NCBI GenBank assembly: GCA_029891385.1
Contig: CM057224.1
Span: 32,369,005-32,433,004, forward strand
DNA from: Erythroxylum novogranatense
Lineage: Eukaryota > Streptophyta > Magnoliopsida > Malpighiales > Erythroxylaceae
DNA: 64,000 nucleotides
Direction of reading: 5' to 3'
Shown here: in pieces, positions 23,030 to 35,614 of the stretch
Layout: every line of letters begins with the position of its first letter
Numbering within the stretch: the stretch's first letter is position 1
Program-made: the position numbers and the translations under genes
Notes under the pieces: generated by a model
What the model was told of the DNA's origin: nothing
The model's database searches: none
What the model saw: the letters and a program-made list of their open reading frames with translations, nothing else

Positions 23030-24975
23030 AATACAAATGGAGGGAAATAAGGCTTTATTTTATTATGTGCAAGCTATTGAGGTTAATTTTTCCTTTTTCA
23101 AGAAGAGAATAAGGCTTTAATGGCTTAATCATGGAGACAGGAATACTTCTTTTTTCTATAAATCTATGCTTTTAAGAAGGAATCTTAACATATCTACTTC
23201 TCTTATAAGGTATGATAGGCTTACTGTTTCATCCTAGTTTGATCTCTTATAGGCCATTTATGATCATTTCAACAAATTCCTTGGGTTCACTTCAAATTAC
23301 TCCTCAATTTAATTGTTACAATTCTTTATCTTTGATAAAAGTTCTTCAGTTGAAGCATATTTTTTATCAAACCTATTACATAGTTTGAATTAGAGAATGC
23401 CCTCTTATTCTTTATCTTAATAAGACCTCGAACGTAGATGGTCTTAATGGTCTTTTCTTTCAAAAATCTTGGCATTTTTTGAAGCATTTGATTACTGATG
23501 ATGTATTGGAGTTCTTTAATGGTGGTTGCATGCTTAGAGAAAAAACCAAAACCTTTATCTCCTTAGTGCCAAATATCCCTAATCTTAGTACTTTGAGGGA
23601 CTTCATGCCTATATCTTATACCAATACAATTTACAGCAGAATTAAAAAAATAATTATCTCTATTCTCAAAGGAGTGCTTCAACCATTAATTAGCCTTCTC
23701 AAAGTGTCTCTATACCAGGAAGATTAATTGTTAACAATGTACTATTAGCTCAAGAATTTTTCAAAAGTTATAACAGGAAACATTCCTTCAAGAGTTATAT
23801 TATCAAAGTGGATTTCAATAAGGCCTTTGAATATATTAAATGGAGATTTATTATTAATGTTATGTATGCTTTCAAAATTGATCCAATGTTTATTCATTAG
23901 ATCTCCTAATGTATTTCTACTATGTCATATAATATATTGGTAAATTGTGAGCCTACTAAATTCTTCAATGGTGCTAAAGGGCTCAGACGAGGTGACTCTT
24001 TATCTCCCTACTTGTTCACACTTGGCATAAAAGTGTTATCAAGTTTTACTAATTATTTTATAAATCAGAAAAGGAGTTTTTAAAATATCGTTTCAAATGC
24101 AAACAGCTTAAAATTTTTATGATGATTTATTGCTTATATCTAGTACAAATTTTATCTCTATCAATGCTTTAATGAATTGTTTGAGATGTTTTAAAGAGTT
24201 ATTTGGACTAGAAATGAATGAAGATAAAAGTTGTTTCGTTATAACCTTATATGCTACAGATTTCTCTCTTTAGATTACCTATCTAACATGATTATAGCAA
24301 AAGTAACTTTTGTTTACTCATCTTGGAGTTCCTATTTCACATAAGAGGGTGTATCATATAGGGAGTTCTTACCACTTATAGAGAAAATTTAGAAGAGGAT
24401 CAATAGTTGGTGCAACAACAGCCTTAGTTATGCTAGTAGAGTTCAAGTAGTTAATTCAGTTTTAAATTCATTACTTGTTTATGGGCCTTCGCATATTGTG
24501 TCCCTTAAAAGTTTGATAAAGACCATTAAAAGCTTGTTTAGGACCTTTTTATGGCCAGCCAAGTAGTTGAAACCTACAAAGTGAAGACTAATGTGAGGTT
24601 ATGTGTTTTTCTAAAGGGTGAAGGTGGCCTTGGGATAGCCTCTAAAGTTTAATGGTATAAACTTGTGTGTCCTTTATTTTGTGGTTGATTGTTAGTGGTA
24701 AGCTACACACTAAAGAGTAAAGATATAATTCATGGTATAAATTTTATTTCTACCATTTATTCTCCTTATAACTAGGAACCTATATGTATTAACCATTTGT
24801 TCTTCCAATATGATTTTACAAAATCAGTTTAGTGAGCTATACTAAGGGTAATAACCTCTCATGATTGAGGAGTAATTGGATTAATATTGTATATTAGGGT
24901 GTTAGTTTAAATTGGAGATGTGAGGAGGAGGCTAATAGATAAAGGATCTCTTTTAGCACAACCTTTGACCACATC
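23030..24975 (+). mobile_element. LINE reverse transcriptase fragment (copy 2)
   Basis: The first 1.0 kb matches copy 1 (1040-2059). This copy then continues with later RT parts: GDSLSPYLFTLGI, a DDLLLISS-type catalytic block near 24125 (FYDDLLLI) and LFGLEMNEDKSCF. The C-terminal region includes KGEGGLGIASKV near 24620. The reading frame is broken throughout. The fragment is cut by the CACTA element at 24986. No poly-A tail is visible. Confidence 0.75.
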
Positions 24976-26282
24976 TAGAAAGAAACACTACAAGAAAATT
25001 GTAAATTACAGACAAAAACTTTCCGACGGAAAAAATTTCATAGTAAATTAGCGATGGAAACTATTTTTTGTAGGTAAAGTTTTTGGGAAAAAATATAATT
25101 TGTGAAGAAAAAATCTGTTAGTAAAGGATGGAAAGGAATTTTGTCGACAAAAATTAGTAAAAGATTAGTGAAAGTCATCGTAAAAATAGGTGTCATTGAT
25201 TCCTGGCAAAAAATGCTACGAAATTTACTGACAAAACTTTGTTCCGTCAGTAAATTCAACGACCACTAGTTATGAAAATGCCTATGAAATTTACGGACAG
25301 AACTTTGTTCCATCAGTAAATTCAACAACATTAGGTTTTTCTTTTAATTATAAGGAGAATGACACTGTTTGTTTAACCACAAACGATGTCATTTCTTTAT
25401 CACGTTTAAGCCAGGGCATCGAACCCCTCTCCCCATCTATCGAAGGTGTCTAAAAATGTTGTGGTTTTTTTCCCTCCAACGTCGTTGTCGCAATCTTTTG
25501 TTATTCTCCGGTTATACATCATAGTTGTCGTCTCTGTCTCCCGTTAGTCATCCATCATAATTAGTTATTCCTCCTTTCCACTTGGTTTTTCATTTTTCTG
25601 CTTGTTGGTGTTAAGGAAGCTTTTTGTGGTTTGGTTGATGTCATTTATGTTGTCTACTTTTATTTCAGCAGTTAGTGGTTCATTGTGCATCTGAATGTGT
25701 TTCTGTTGGTGAAAAATGTCAAGTACTAGTGTTTTTGTTAATAGTTAGGGATAAATTTACTATGCCTATAAAGTGTTTGATGAAAGGCTTAAAGAGATAA
25801 ATTTGTTTTGTTTTAATATGGTAAGTTAAATGGATTCAGATGCAGTGTGGATTCGGATACAGTGCGAATAGGATTCATATACAATGTTTATATTTTTTTA
25901 ACAAAAGGTAGTGTAGTAACACTTAAAATTGTTATTTAGTGAAAATATATAATTAAACTAGTATATGGTTTCCCAAATCTTAATTATTAATAATAATGAA
26001 GAAAAAACATATATTAGGAAAAAAATCGTAATGATGATGGTGAATTAAGTATAAGTTGATTAGTTTTAGAACTAAAAGCAATTAAATTAGACAAATCATT
26101 CATGGCATGACACTGGTGGGGATAGATACGAATTTGGCATGTCTTTTGCACCTTTAAAATTAGTTTAAACTGTACATTAATTATAGTCTTACTTAGGGGC
26201 TAGGGATTGAAAATAAAAATGCAATACTATAATAGATATTAGGTCTTAAAATTAAATTGAAATGCCAAAGTTACATCTTAGG

Positions 26283-26704
26283 GCTTAATCATAAAATAAA
26301 GTATAAGTGGAATGCTTAGAATGAATATTAGTTGTTGGAATCTAAAAAAAAATCCAAGAGTAGTTCCATAAGACTTGAAATGAAAAATGAAATGCCTATG
26401 GGTAGGTCTTAGGGGTTAAAACTAAACTAAAATGAAATGGAATCCCTAAAATGAATATTAGGGCTTTAAAATGGAGAAAATGTTTGAAGTTGTATCATAG
26501 GACTTGAAATAAAAATGAAATGCTTAAAGGTGGATCTTAGGGCTTAAAAATAAAATATTTAAAATGAATTTCAAAGCTTAAAAATAAAATAAATAAAATA
26601 AAATAAGTAGAATGAATATTTGGGCTTTGAAATGGAAAAAATGCTAAGAGTGTGGTGCCAAAGGATTTGAAATGAAATTGATATATCTAGAGCTAAGTTA
26701 TAAG
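26283..26704. repeat. Three degenerate tandem units of about 130-160 bp inside CACTA
   Basis: Units begin GGCTTAATCATAAAAT (about 26283), GGTTAAAACTAAACT (about 26412) and GGCTTAAAAATAAAAT (about 26541). Each runs through AATGAATATTAGGGCTT-like and GGACTTGAAATGAAA-like blocks. They are noncoding and possibly part of the CACTA subterminal or intron repeats. Confidence 0.6.
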
Positions 26705-27640
26705 GCTTAAGAAATAAAATGAAATAAAAGATGACTAAACTAAGTTATTACGTGACTAAACTAAAATTTGAAACATGCTTGTTCATTTGTGAATATTAGT
26801 TTGATGTTTTATTTCTTTCGGTATGATTACCATTGTTATATTTAACATAGTCAAAATAGGATTATTAATCCTATGTTGTGAATCGAGTTATGCTTTTAAT
26901 AATAAACTAGATGTTCATTTCTATATGTGTTATAGTTGATTAAAGTGAAACTTGTAAATTTAACTTATTAATAACTTGTATTGCTTTCATTGAGGCTTAA
27001 AATTGAACATAATGATTGATTCGCAACAAAATGAAGAATGATCAAGTATATGTTGATTTTGGACATTACTAGAGATTTCATCCAAGTTGATCAAGTTTTT
27101 ATCTTCCTTTAGATGTACTTCATTATGTATTTTTAATCTCTTCTCAACTTGAAAAATAGCATAGCTTAATGTATTGTGCTTAAAAGAACTATGTATTGGA
27201 TATTTCATACAAAAATGTTGATTAATATGCTTATGACAAATCTAGAATGTTTCTTTTACTGGTTCATTAGTTTATAGAAAGGTTGTTTGATTAGTTGAAT
27301 TATATAAAGATATGTATCTTGATTAAACTAGATGTATAATTGCCAATTAAAGATTACTTTTTAAGTATTATAAAATTAAATAGGGGCTATTGAAGTTTAT
27401 GAAGTATTGTTCAGATAGGCTATACTAATTGTTAGCTTTTCTTCATACAAATTTGATGACAAAAAAGCCTACATGAATGCAGAAGTGTTACATGCTCTTT
27501 TGTTATGTCCTTATATGAACCATAGGAACCAAGTCTTATGGGTTTAGGTTATGAACCATACATATATACATGGAATTTTTTTTTAGCTTTGGATATAGAA
27601 GATGATACAAGAGCATTGAAGTTTATATGCCTATAATTGG

Positions 27641-30600
27641 TATAAGGCCTCAAAATATACCCTAGTTGAACTAATACATGTTTATGAAAGTACATGTATG
27701 ATAGGAGTTAGAATTTTTCTATGATTAGAATATGAAAGACATATGATTTAAATTTTTAGTCAAGTGGATAATGGTTAGCGAATTGTAATTAATTGATTTC
27801 ATTAGAGAATTAAGGTATTTAAACGTACATTTGGTCTAGGAAAGGTTATCAAGTGGCAAGTTAAGTTGGTACATAAAAATTAGAACGATTAACTTATGAG
27901 TTAGTGACATTTGGCATGGTTAAAGGATTGACAAATGACATAGTTGATACATTGACAAATGGCAGCACTAAGTATGCGACATATGATCTAATGTATCATT
28001 GACACATGGCAGTTCCTTTAAGGGACACATGAAGCTCATGCATGAAGACATATGTTGCTCCAATTCCATGACACCTAGCTTTGGATGTGGCAAATTCTAT
28101 TGGAGCAAGTCTTCACTTTAGTTGACACATGGCAGCTCCTTTAAGGGACACATGAAGCTCATGCATGGAGACATATGTTGCTCTAATTCCATGACACCTA
28201 GCTTTGGATGTGGCAAATTTTGCTAGAGCAAGTCTTCATTTTAGTCTTTTCTCTCCACCAAAATTTCATTCTCCTACTCCCCCTCTCAACTTTTGGACCT
28301 TTGTTGAAGCTTGGATCATCATCTTTGTAAGTTATTTCATCAAGAAATAGGTCATGTAACTTTATGTAATACTATCTAGTTGGTGCTGAAAGTTACTCCT
28401 TAAACTTAGATATGTGCTGAATGTTTAGAAGCTTGGTTTAGCTAGCTTCTTATAGTTAAATTTGAAGTTTAGTAAGGTAATGGAATTATAAATTTTGTAT
28501 CCTATGATAACATGTGTTGTTTGATGTTTGATAAGGATCAATTGTGTACTAAAATGGGAAAGAATTGAGGTTTGATACATGCTGGAAACTGGTTCGGATG
28601 AGTAGTTCTACTGGACAGGCTCGGTATTTTAGTCATATCTTGCTCTGTAAATATCTAAATTGGATGAATTTAAATTATTATTAAACTTGAAACTTATATC
28701 TACAAATTTCATGAAGGCTTTGAATTTGATTTCTGTCACTAAGTGTGTCGAAAGGTGTCTTGAAGTTGAGTATTCGGAATCTGTCACTGTTTGTGAATAG
28801 TCTGTAGTCATTTAGGGATAATTTTCAAAATACTGAACTAAATAGCATAACATTGGTGTCAATAGAAAATTAAGACATAAAGGAACAAATTTTTAGAAGA
28901 ATTTTTGGTCTAAATCTTTCATTTTCATTGTCAAAATTACCGTATAACATTGACCCGAATGTCTGTATTAGGGAAAAGCTGCAAGAAAATGAAGTATGTG
29001 TTTTCACTGAACTTGCTTTGGTATTTCTATTATAACTTTAACTGTGGATCTCCAAATGAGTTTGTTCTTAATTCAGATTAAACTAGAGATATATTTCTAC
29101 AACTTTATTGAAGAAGTCAAATTTTAATTCTGTCTCTAAGATTTTCAAAATTTGGCATGAAATTGAGTCTTGGCTTAGGTTGTAGCACTACCAGGGACAG
29201 AAATCATATCCTGTGATTTTTGACTAAATTGTATTGATGTAGGCCGAATTAGACTGAGGTTTCTTCACCAAATTTGAAGCTTATTATCTTAGCTTTAAAT
29301 TGGCATAAAGTTTGTAATTTTTGGATATTGTAATTGAGAGTTATGAGGTGTACAACTTGGAGGCATGATCATGCATTAGTCAAAATTTCAAATGTACACA
29401 GTCTGTGGTATTTTGAGCATAACTCATTGAATACTAAACCAAATTGGATGAACTTGGTATATTGGAAACCTAAGACAAAGAGAGAAAACTTTCTATAAGG
29501 AAGTATTACCTAATTACCTCACCTTCCTAATTAGAATAATTGAGCAAAGTAGACCCGAAGGTGATTGTGAAATAAATCTGGATTGAGGGATTGAGTATGA
29601 TTTCACATAATCGATAATGTGATAAGATTAAGGATAAGAAACCTGAATTTTTGACATGAACATGCATCATACATATTCATTATATATGAATGTGCATAAT
29701 TGAATTCCTAATTGTGCACAATAGTAATATATGTTTGTATTGAATATTTCAGAGGAACCCGTAGAGCGACCGATTCCAGATATTGTCGGGACTTCTCGGC
29801 AATAAGCAAACAAGGAGCCTTTGTAAGTAATTTAGATGGTAACTTTTGTGGGTATCCTAAGATGGTCTCACCTTGATTTGTTTTGTTTATTACTAAATTG
29901 AATTTGATATTGATGAATGTGTACTGATCCCGGACATGAAGGTCCAAGGTATTGATTGATGAATGTGATATTGAAGTGCTACTTACCTTACTTTATTCTG
30001 CTTGTTGAATTTGGTTTATGTTAATTGTGTTCTGAATTCTGGACAATGATTGTACGAGGCGTTTGATGCATGTTTATATCATTGAAAGTGCTACTTTTAT
30101 GTGAATATAATTGACTACTTGCTTTGCACATGTAATGTCTGAAATGACCTTGTTCTGTTTTAAAACTGTTGAGCCCTAGTCGTGAGTAAATAGGCATGCC
30201 TAGAAGACTCTGCAGCTGTTTCTGTGACACTTCAGTGTTTGACACTTTGGTGTCTTCTGTTATTAAGACATAAGTCTCTTCTGTGATATGATTCCAATTA
30301 TGATATCTTCTGTACAAGTCTCGTTACCCACTTATGTTGATGGATTAACAGTCATTTGATTGTGTATTCTGATATATGTTAGATTTTGAAATAAACAAAA
30401 TGATGTTTTGAACTGAAGGGATTGTGTCTTCTTTGATACTCAGTTCTGTTAACTATAAAACTATTCAAAAATTTAAATATTTGCTTGTGCTATAACTTGA
30501 TTCAGTATGATTAATTGTCAAATTATGCATAGTTTAGTTATTACTCACTAAGCTATATATTTAGCACGGTGGATTTGTCCCGTATAGGTTCTGAGCGACG

Positions 30601-30906
30601 TTTATAAAGATTGGGACAAGGCAACCTCAATGGTCAATGAAGTCTGAGTGTTGTTTTGAAAATAATGTAAAATATTTGGTTTGACTTTTGGGCTTGTATA
30701 TGATATGTTTATGTGAATTTGTTTGTAAGTTTGTAACAATGATACTTTAGTTTGGTTTGGATTTTTCAGCGAGTTTGTATTAATTACTATGTAATTTAAT
30801 GTATGTTTGCCTGAATTGTTTACTGGAAGTTTTCGTATGTTTTGATTTATTTGTACTATTTGGTTTGGTATTCATATATCCTTTCAGGGGGTATGTGGGT
30901 GTTACA
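27641..30906 (+). mobile_element. Probable gypsy solo LTR nested in CACTA
   Basis: The right end reads GGTATGTGGGTGTTACA at 30906, followed by ATTGG. The same ATTGG occurs at 27636-27640, just before TATAAGGCCTC, a plausible decayed TGTAACxCC start. The implied length, 3266 bp, is close to the 3.6 and 3.9 kb of the other gypsy LTRs here. The interior has their style (for example GACCCGAATG and CCGGACATGAAGGTCC motifs) and no pol sequence. The left boundary rests on the 5-bp match, so it is tentative. Confidence 0.5.
27999..28244. repeat. 123-bp tandem duplication in the nested LTR
   Basis: Two adjacent copies start TTGACACATGGCAG at 27999 and 28122 and differ at only a few positions, so this duplication is relatively recent. 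Confidence 0.85.
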
Positions 30907-31229
30907 ATTGGAGTCTATATGCTCATATGATGACATAGGCAATGGCTCAACAATATGCATATTATTTTTATTACAAAAATGTTTCTTTAGATGATGTACT
31001 TCTATAAGTGTGATCAATTACATGCTTACCATTTAAGGTTTTGTGGGACCTAAGATGCATTATAATTTTTCACCTACTAAATTGAAATTATAAAATGAGG
31101 CTTTAACAATATTTCTCCATTTTCAATACCTCCTTATCATGCAATAAACATGCTTATTTTCATTGCTGGCAACCACACTCTTAGATTATATAAGGTCATA
31201 CACATAACATTTCAATTGTTTATCTTAAT

Positions 31230-31680
31230 CAATATGCATCAAAGAGTTTTTGAGCTTCTTTATACTTGGAAGATATTTTCTTCATTTTTTTGCTTATAGC
31301 CTCTAGGCATTCAACTAACTCATCATATGAAAGATTAGTATCATAATTATTATTCTCATCACAAGAGATTTAGCAATAGGGTAGCTTATTATTATTGGAT
31401 ATAAAGTACAAACTTTGCATAGTATTTGTTGGTTCATGACTTTAAGAAATAATAGTGTCACCTTATTAATCCTTTAAATGCTTTCTTCTTCTTAGTTAAT
31501 TACTTTTCTCTCTTAATCTTTGATAATTTCTTAAATTTTTTCATGATTATATTTATGTCCTCCTCATTACTCTCACTTATATAGGTCTTGTATATAATTT
31601 TCCTCCTACTTAGAGACTTTAAAATTCACACCTCTTCTTATTAATAAGCTCCTTTTCATGTAATTCATTCATCTACATCT
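31230..31680 (-). pseudogene. Possible Copia gag-like remnant
   Basis: On the minus strand, fragments such as NLSYDELVECLEAISKKMKK and EEDINIIMKKFKKLSKIKRE resemble parts of Copia gag (UBN2-type) polyproteins, in broken frames. No zinc knuckle is visible. The match is from memory of the family and is weak. It lies inside the CACTA element, so it would be an older insertion or captured sequence. Confidence 0.3.
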
Positions 31681-32015
31681 CATAGGTTAGTGATTAGATT
31701 AGTTTTTCTAAAGGTATGGTTCCTTTTCTAATGGTATGGTCCTTAATTTTATATTTTTGTTTATTGTCTTTCTTGCAGGCCGTGTTCTGCATTGGAAAGA
31801 GTCGATAATTGTCCAACCTCATTCGTCTTTTTTGTAGTTTGCGATTGTCTGTCTATCAAAATAAGTTGTTCAACTGAGTAATGTCTACAATGTGATTGAT
31901 TTTGTGTTGTTCTTTGCAATTTTACCTATAGCAATGATTGATGAGATTTTAGGCTTGGGTTTAATAGTTTGAGTATTTATGTTTGGGCATTGTTTAAATT
32001 GAAACATAAAGACTT

Positions 32016-32490
32016 GAACTTGTAGGTGATTAATTCAAACTTAGTATTAACATAAGAAATTTACATAATTGACATGACAATTCTTTGCATAATAAACCTC
32101 TAGGATGGTATATACGTTGGAAACCCATAATGCAACTCTCATGAGACTTATTAGTGAAAAATTCCATGAGCTTAGGAGTCAAAGCGAGAACTTGTTTTCT
32201 CAATTCATCTGGTATAACAATGCCACTTACTATAATTCTTGTTTAAAGTCAAACTTTGGAAAAGAACTTGTAGGTGATTAAATCAAACTTAGTATTAACA
32301 TAAGAAATTCACGTAATGAACAAAACAATTCTTCGCATAATAAACTCCTAGGATGGTATATAGGTTGGAAACTTGTGATGCAACTCCCGTGAGGCTTATC
32401 AATGAAAAAATTCACGAGCCTAGGAATCACAACGAGAACTTACTTTCTCGATTTATCTGGTCTAAGAATGCCACATACTATAGTGCTTTT
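32016..32490. repeat. 248-bp tandem duplication inside CACTA
   Basis: GAACTTGTAGGTGATTA starts at 32016 and again at 32264. Both copies run through TTAGTATTAACATAAGAAAT and CTAGGATGGTATATA with scattered differences. A similar-looking short ORF in the second copy has no homology I recognise. Confidence 0.75.
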
Positions 32491-33064
32491 TTAATTTCCA
32501 TCGATTTTATTTATTGTAAACTAATTTTCACTTTTTATTTTAATATAAAGTTAGAAAAATGATATGTAGCCTTTTTTTTACTTCTTAATGTCATTTCTTA
32601 TAGGATATTGGTTGGAAAATTTTTTTTTACTGATACTCACATATGTTGTCCATCAATTAAGTCAATATATCAATAAATCATGTACAGTTCATTTGTAGGT
32701 TGCTTATACAGTATTAAGATATATCAAGAATAATAAAGATGAAAGCTAACCTAAAAAAATTCTTCTATGATTGTAAAGTTCATATGACTTAGAATGTGGT
32801 GAGTTTCCCATCAATAAGGTGGAATTGGTTATGATTGAGTTATCTAACTATGAAATCATATAATAAGGTAGGTTGGTTTCAATTTGGAGAGGAAATGGTC
32901 AGAGACTCATAAAAACTTAGGGGAAATGAAGGATCTAATGATGTGTAAAGTAAAGATCAAATGTTCTGTAAGATTAATATGGATACTACCGTAATGATTA
33001 TTATATCTTACTACAGTCACTTTTTTAAATAATATTTTTCATAAATAAGTAATGTTAATAGTTC

Positions 33065-34180
33065 TTGGATGTATAGACGATTAACACCCAATGATTTCAT
33101 TAGTCCTAAGTTTGTTGAGGGAGTTCAAACTTTTATTTACTATGCATATTCTCAACTTACATATATGGATGGTCCAAAGATTATACGTCCTTGTAAAAAG
33201 TGCAAACATATTCTTTTTTTTTTCTACCGATGAAGTGAATCTCTATTTGTTAAGAAAAGGGTTTGTTCCAAATTATTTTAAATGGACATGACGTCAGGAG
33301 CCATTAATTTGTAGCACTTTGAGGGGTAATAAAGTAAACTCATAAATAAATGTGGATAAGTTTGAAGGTGGATTGGATGTATAACAAATAATGTGGTTAC
33401 AATTGAAAATCCTTGCATCCAAATGATTTATGATGCAGTCAGTTATACCTTTTAGGAAAATATAGAAAATCTTGAAAAAGAACTAAACCCACATGCAGAA
33501 ACAAAATTTTAGGTACTAAAATCAGCTGACCAAGAATTATGATCAAATTGTGAGACCATAACTTAATTATCTTTAATTGCTCGAATATTGAACATAAAAT
33601 TTGAAGCGCATATTTCTGATCGAAGTTTTGTTAAACTTCTTGCTTGGTACAATAAATCATTGCCTCCTGATTATATAATGGTTGATAATTTTTATAATAT
33701 AAAAAAATTATTAAGAGTCTTGGTTTTCCAGTTAAAAAATTAATTGTTGCAAATTGGGATGTATGTTATTTTGGGGAGATGATGTAGAATTACAAGAGTA
33801 CAAATTTTGTGGTCAATTTAGGTTCAAACCTATAAAGTATACTATGAAAAAAATTAGAACCTTAAAAGTGGATGTATTATTTCCCGCTAACTTTAAGACT
33901 TCAAAAACTATAAGTTTATGATGTTATTCCATCTCACATGAGATGGCATCATGAACATGAATAAGAAGATGGAATAATGAGTCATCCATTGGATAAACTC
34001 GCATGTAAACATTTCAATAACACCCATTATGAGTTTGCAACTGAAAGTTGAAATGTTAGGTTATGATTGTCAATAGATGGACTTCTACTTTTTGGTCAAT
34101 CCAGCCAACAATATTCATCATAATCAATCATAATTACTCCTTATAATTTGTCTCTATGAATGTGTATGAATGAAGCATAC
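33065..34180 (+). pseudogene. CACTA TNP2-type transposase, degenerate and truncated
   Basis: The first part is the transposase-associated domain: SWMYRRLTPNDFISPKFVEG, then YYAYSQLTYMDGPKIIRPCKKCKH. It is broken by a poly-T slip near 33210 and resumes as EVNLYLLRKGFVPNYFKW. Further on come IQMIYDAVSY, IARILNIKFEAHISDRSF, LLAWYNKSLPPDY, then MRWHHEHE, GIMSHPLDKLACKHFNN, and a YNL.LYECV block like the YNLPPWMCM motif of TNP2 proteins. The frame has many stops. Sequence jumps to the 3' terminal region near 34180, so the remainder of the transposase and any TNPA-like gene are absent. Confidence 0.75.
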
Positions 34181-34357
34181 ATATTCTTGACGCTAAATTT
34201 GTGACAGATTCATTATATCTATCGCTAAATTTTACATACGACCGTTTCTCTAATGACTCTTTCCGTCAGTAATTTTTGTCTCTAAATTTATTTTCCCGTG
34301 AAAAATCTTTTTCTTCCGTCGATAATTTCTGTCGTCAAAACCTAATTTCTTGTAATG

Positions 34358-35614
34358 TAAAAATAACTAAATATTAAATAAAAGTTATCAGTAGATAATT
34401 TTACGACTTAAATAAAGTTAAGTTTATCGTAATTAATATATAACATTATTATTAATAATTTTATTATATTATTAAAATAATCAACTAAATAAGTAAAATG
34501 ATAAACAAAATATTTATTTGTTAATATATATTTTAATTATTAAAACTAAAGTTATTTAAAAATATATTTATCTTAAGATAATTTAAGTTTAAAATGCATA
34601 TATATAATTATTTATTTCAAAAATATTTTATTTTTAAAAATGAAATAAAAAATTAATTAAATTATCTTGTTCATAATTCTTATTAAAAGTCAGTTTTATG
34701 ATTTTCATAAGTTACGAAAATAAGAAGAAGTAAAATTAAAAGTAAAAATCAGAAAAACAAATAATCATATTTTATTATATTTAAAAGAAAATAAAACAAT
34801 ATTAAAACAAACAAGTTTTTAATATTTATCGATTCTTATATAAAATATTTTATACTCGTGTAAGTGCTCACTTTACTGGCAAATTGTAACATCCAATTAA
34901 AACTTATCGCCTTAGTTAGGAATGACATTGGAATTTAAATTAATGGCTGAGGGAGTATGTCTTTTGCTTTTCTTCAGAGTTTAAAATTCATTGGACTAGG
35001 AAAGAAGGTAATTGTCACAAACATATCATTGTCAATGTCTTTTGTTTTTCTTCAGAGTTTAAAATTCACTGGACTAGGAAAGAAGGTAATTGTCACAAAC
35101 ATATCGTTTTCAATACCAAACATCTTTTTTCGTATTGAATTAAGTCTCACGAGGATTGGAAGATATCTTTGATTAGGTTAACTGGGCTTCGGTCAAAGCC
35201 CAATTCCGATAAATATAATTTAACATTAATTTTAAGTTAACTCAAATTAATTTTTAATTGAGTTAAAATTTTCTAAAATTTAATTTAATTTTAATTAAAT
35301 TGAATTTTATCTTAACTCTATCCAAGACTTCACTCAAAAGAAATCCATAATATATTTGTACTAATTTTTTTGAAATATAAACTAAATGAAAGGAAATAAG
35401 AAAACGCACAAATTCTTTATAACTACGTCCATCTGAGTTATTAACTCAGCACCACTCAGTTTCCTTGAGATCATATCTTTTGTTTCAATTAACCAGTTTT
35501 TACCTTATTTTATTAAATCTTATCTATATATTTAAACTTCACACAAACATGTGAACAAAATTAAGTAGCACAAAGTTGAACTCCTAACTAGATGATCCAA
35601 CCCTAGGTTCATCT
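34358..35614. other. AT-rich intergenic sequence with one tandem duplication
   Basis: 34358-34860 is nearly pure A/T without frames. 34957-35112 holds a 78-bp duplication. 35200-35600 has alternating AATTAA-type inverted patches. I see no gene. Confidence 0.5.
34957..35112 (+). repeat. 78-bp tandem duplication, in frame
   Basis: Two copies (34957-35034, 35035-35112) encode the same 26-residue stretch twice, beginning MSFAFLQSLKFIGLGKKV and MSFVFLQSLKFTGLGKKV. The duplication length is a multiple of three, but the ORF is only 71 codons and has no known domain. Confidence 0.75.

Larger units (their letters stand above)
24986..34357 (+). mobile_element. CACTA (En/Spm) transposon, decayed, with nested insertions
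   Basis: The left end is CACTACAAGAAAATTG at 24986. The right end is TTTCTTGTAATG ending at 34357, the inverted form of CATTACAAGAAA; the termini match at 11 of 12 bases. Subterminal regions on both sides repeat TTCCGTC(A/G)(G/A)TAA-like motifs, as CACTA elements do. Flanking triplets are AAA and TAA, so the 3-bp target duplication is imperfect. The interior carries remains of a TNP2-type transposase (33065-34180) truncated before its end, a probable solo LTR (27641-30906) and tandem repeats. The element is inactive. It interrupts the LINE fragment on its left; the right flank is different sequence. Confidence 0.75.

Noticed and set aside
32353..32562. 69-codon plus-strand ORF
   Set aside because: It is in the second unit of a 248-bp tandem duplication; the first unit lacks the same frame and no homology is recognised.
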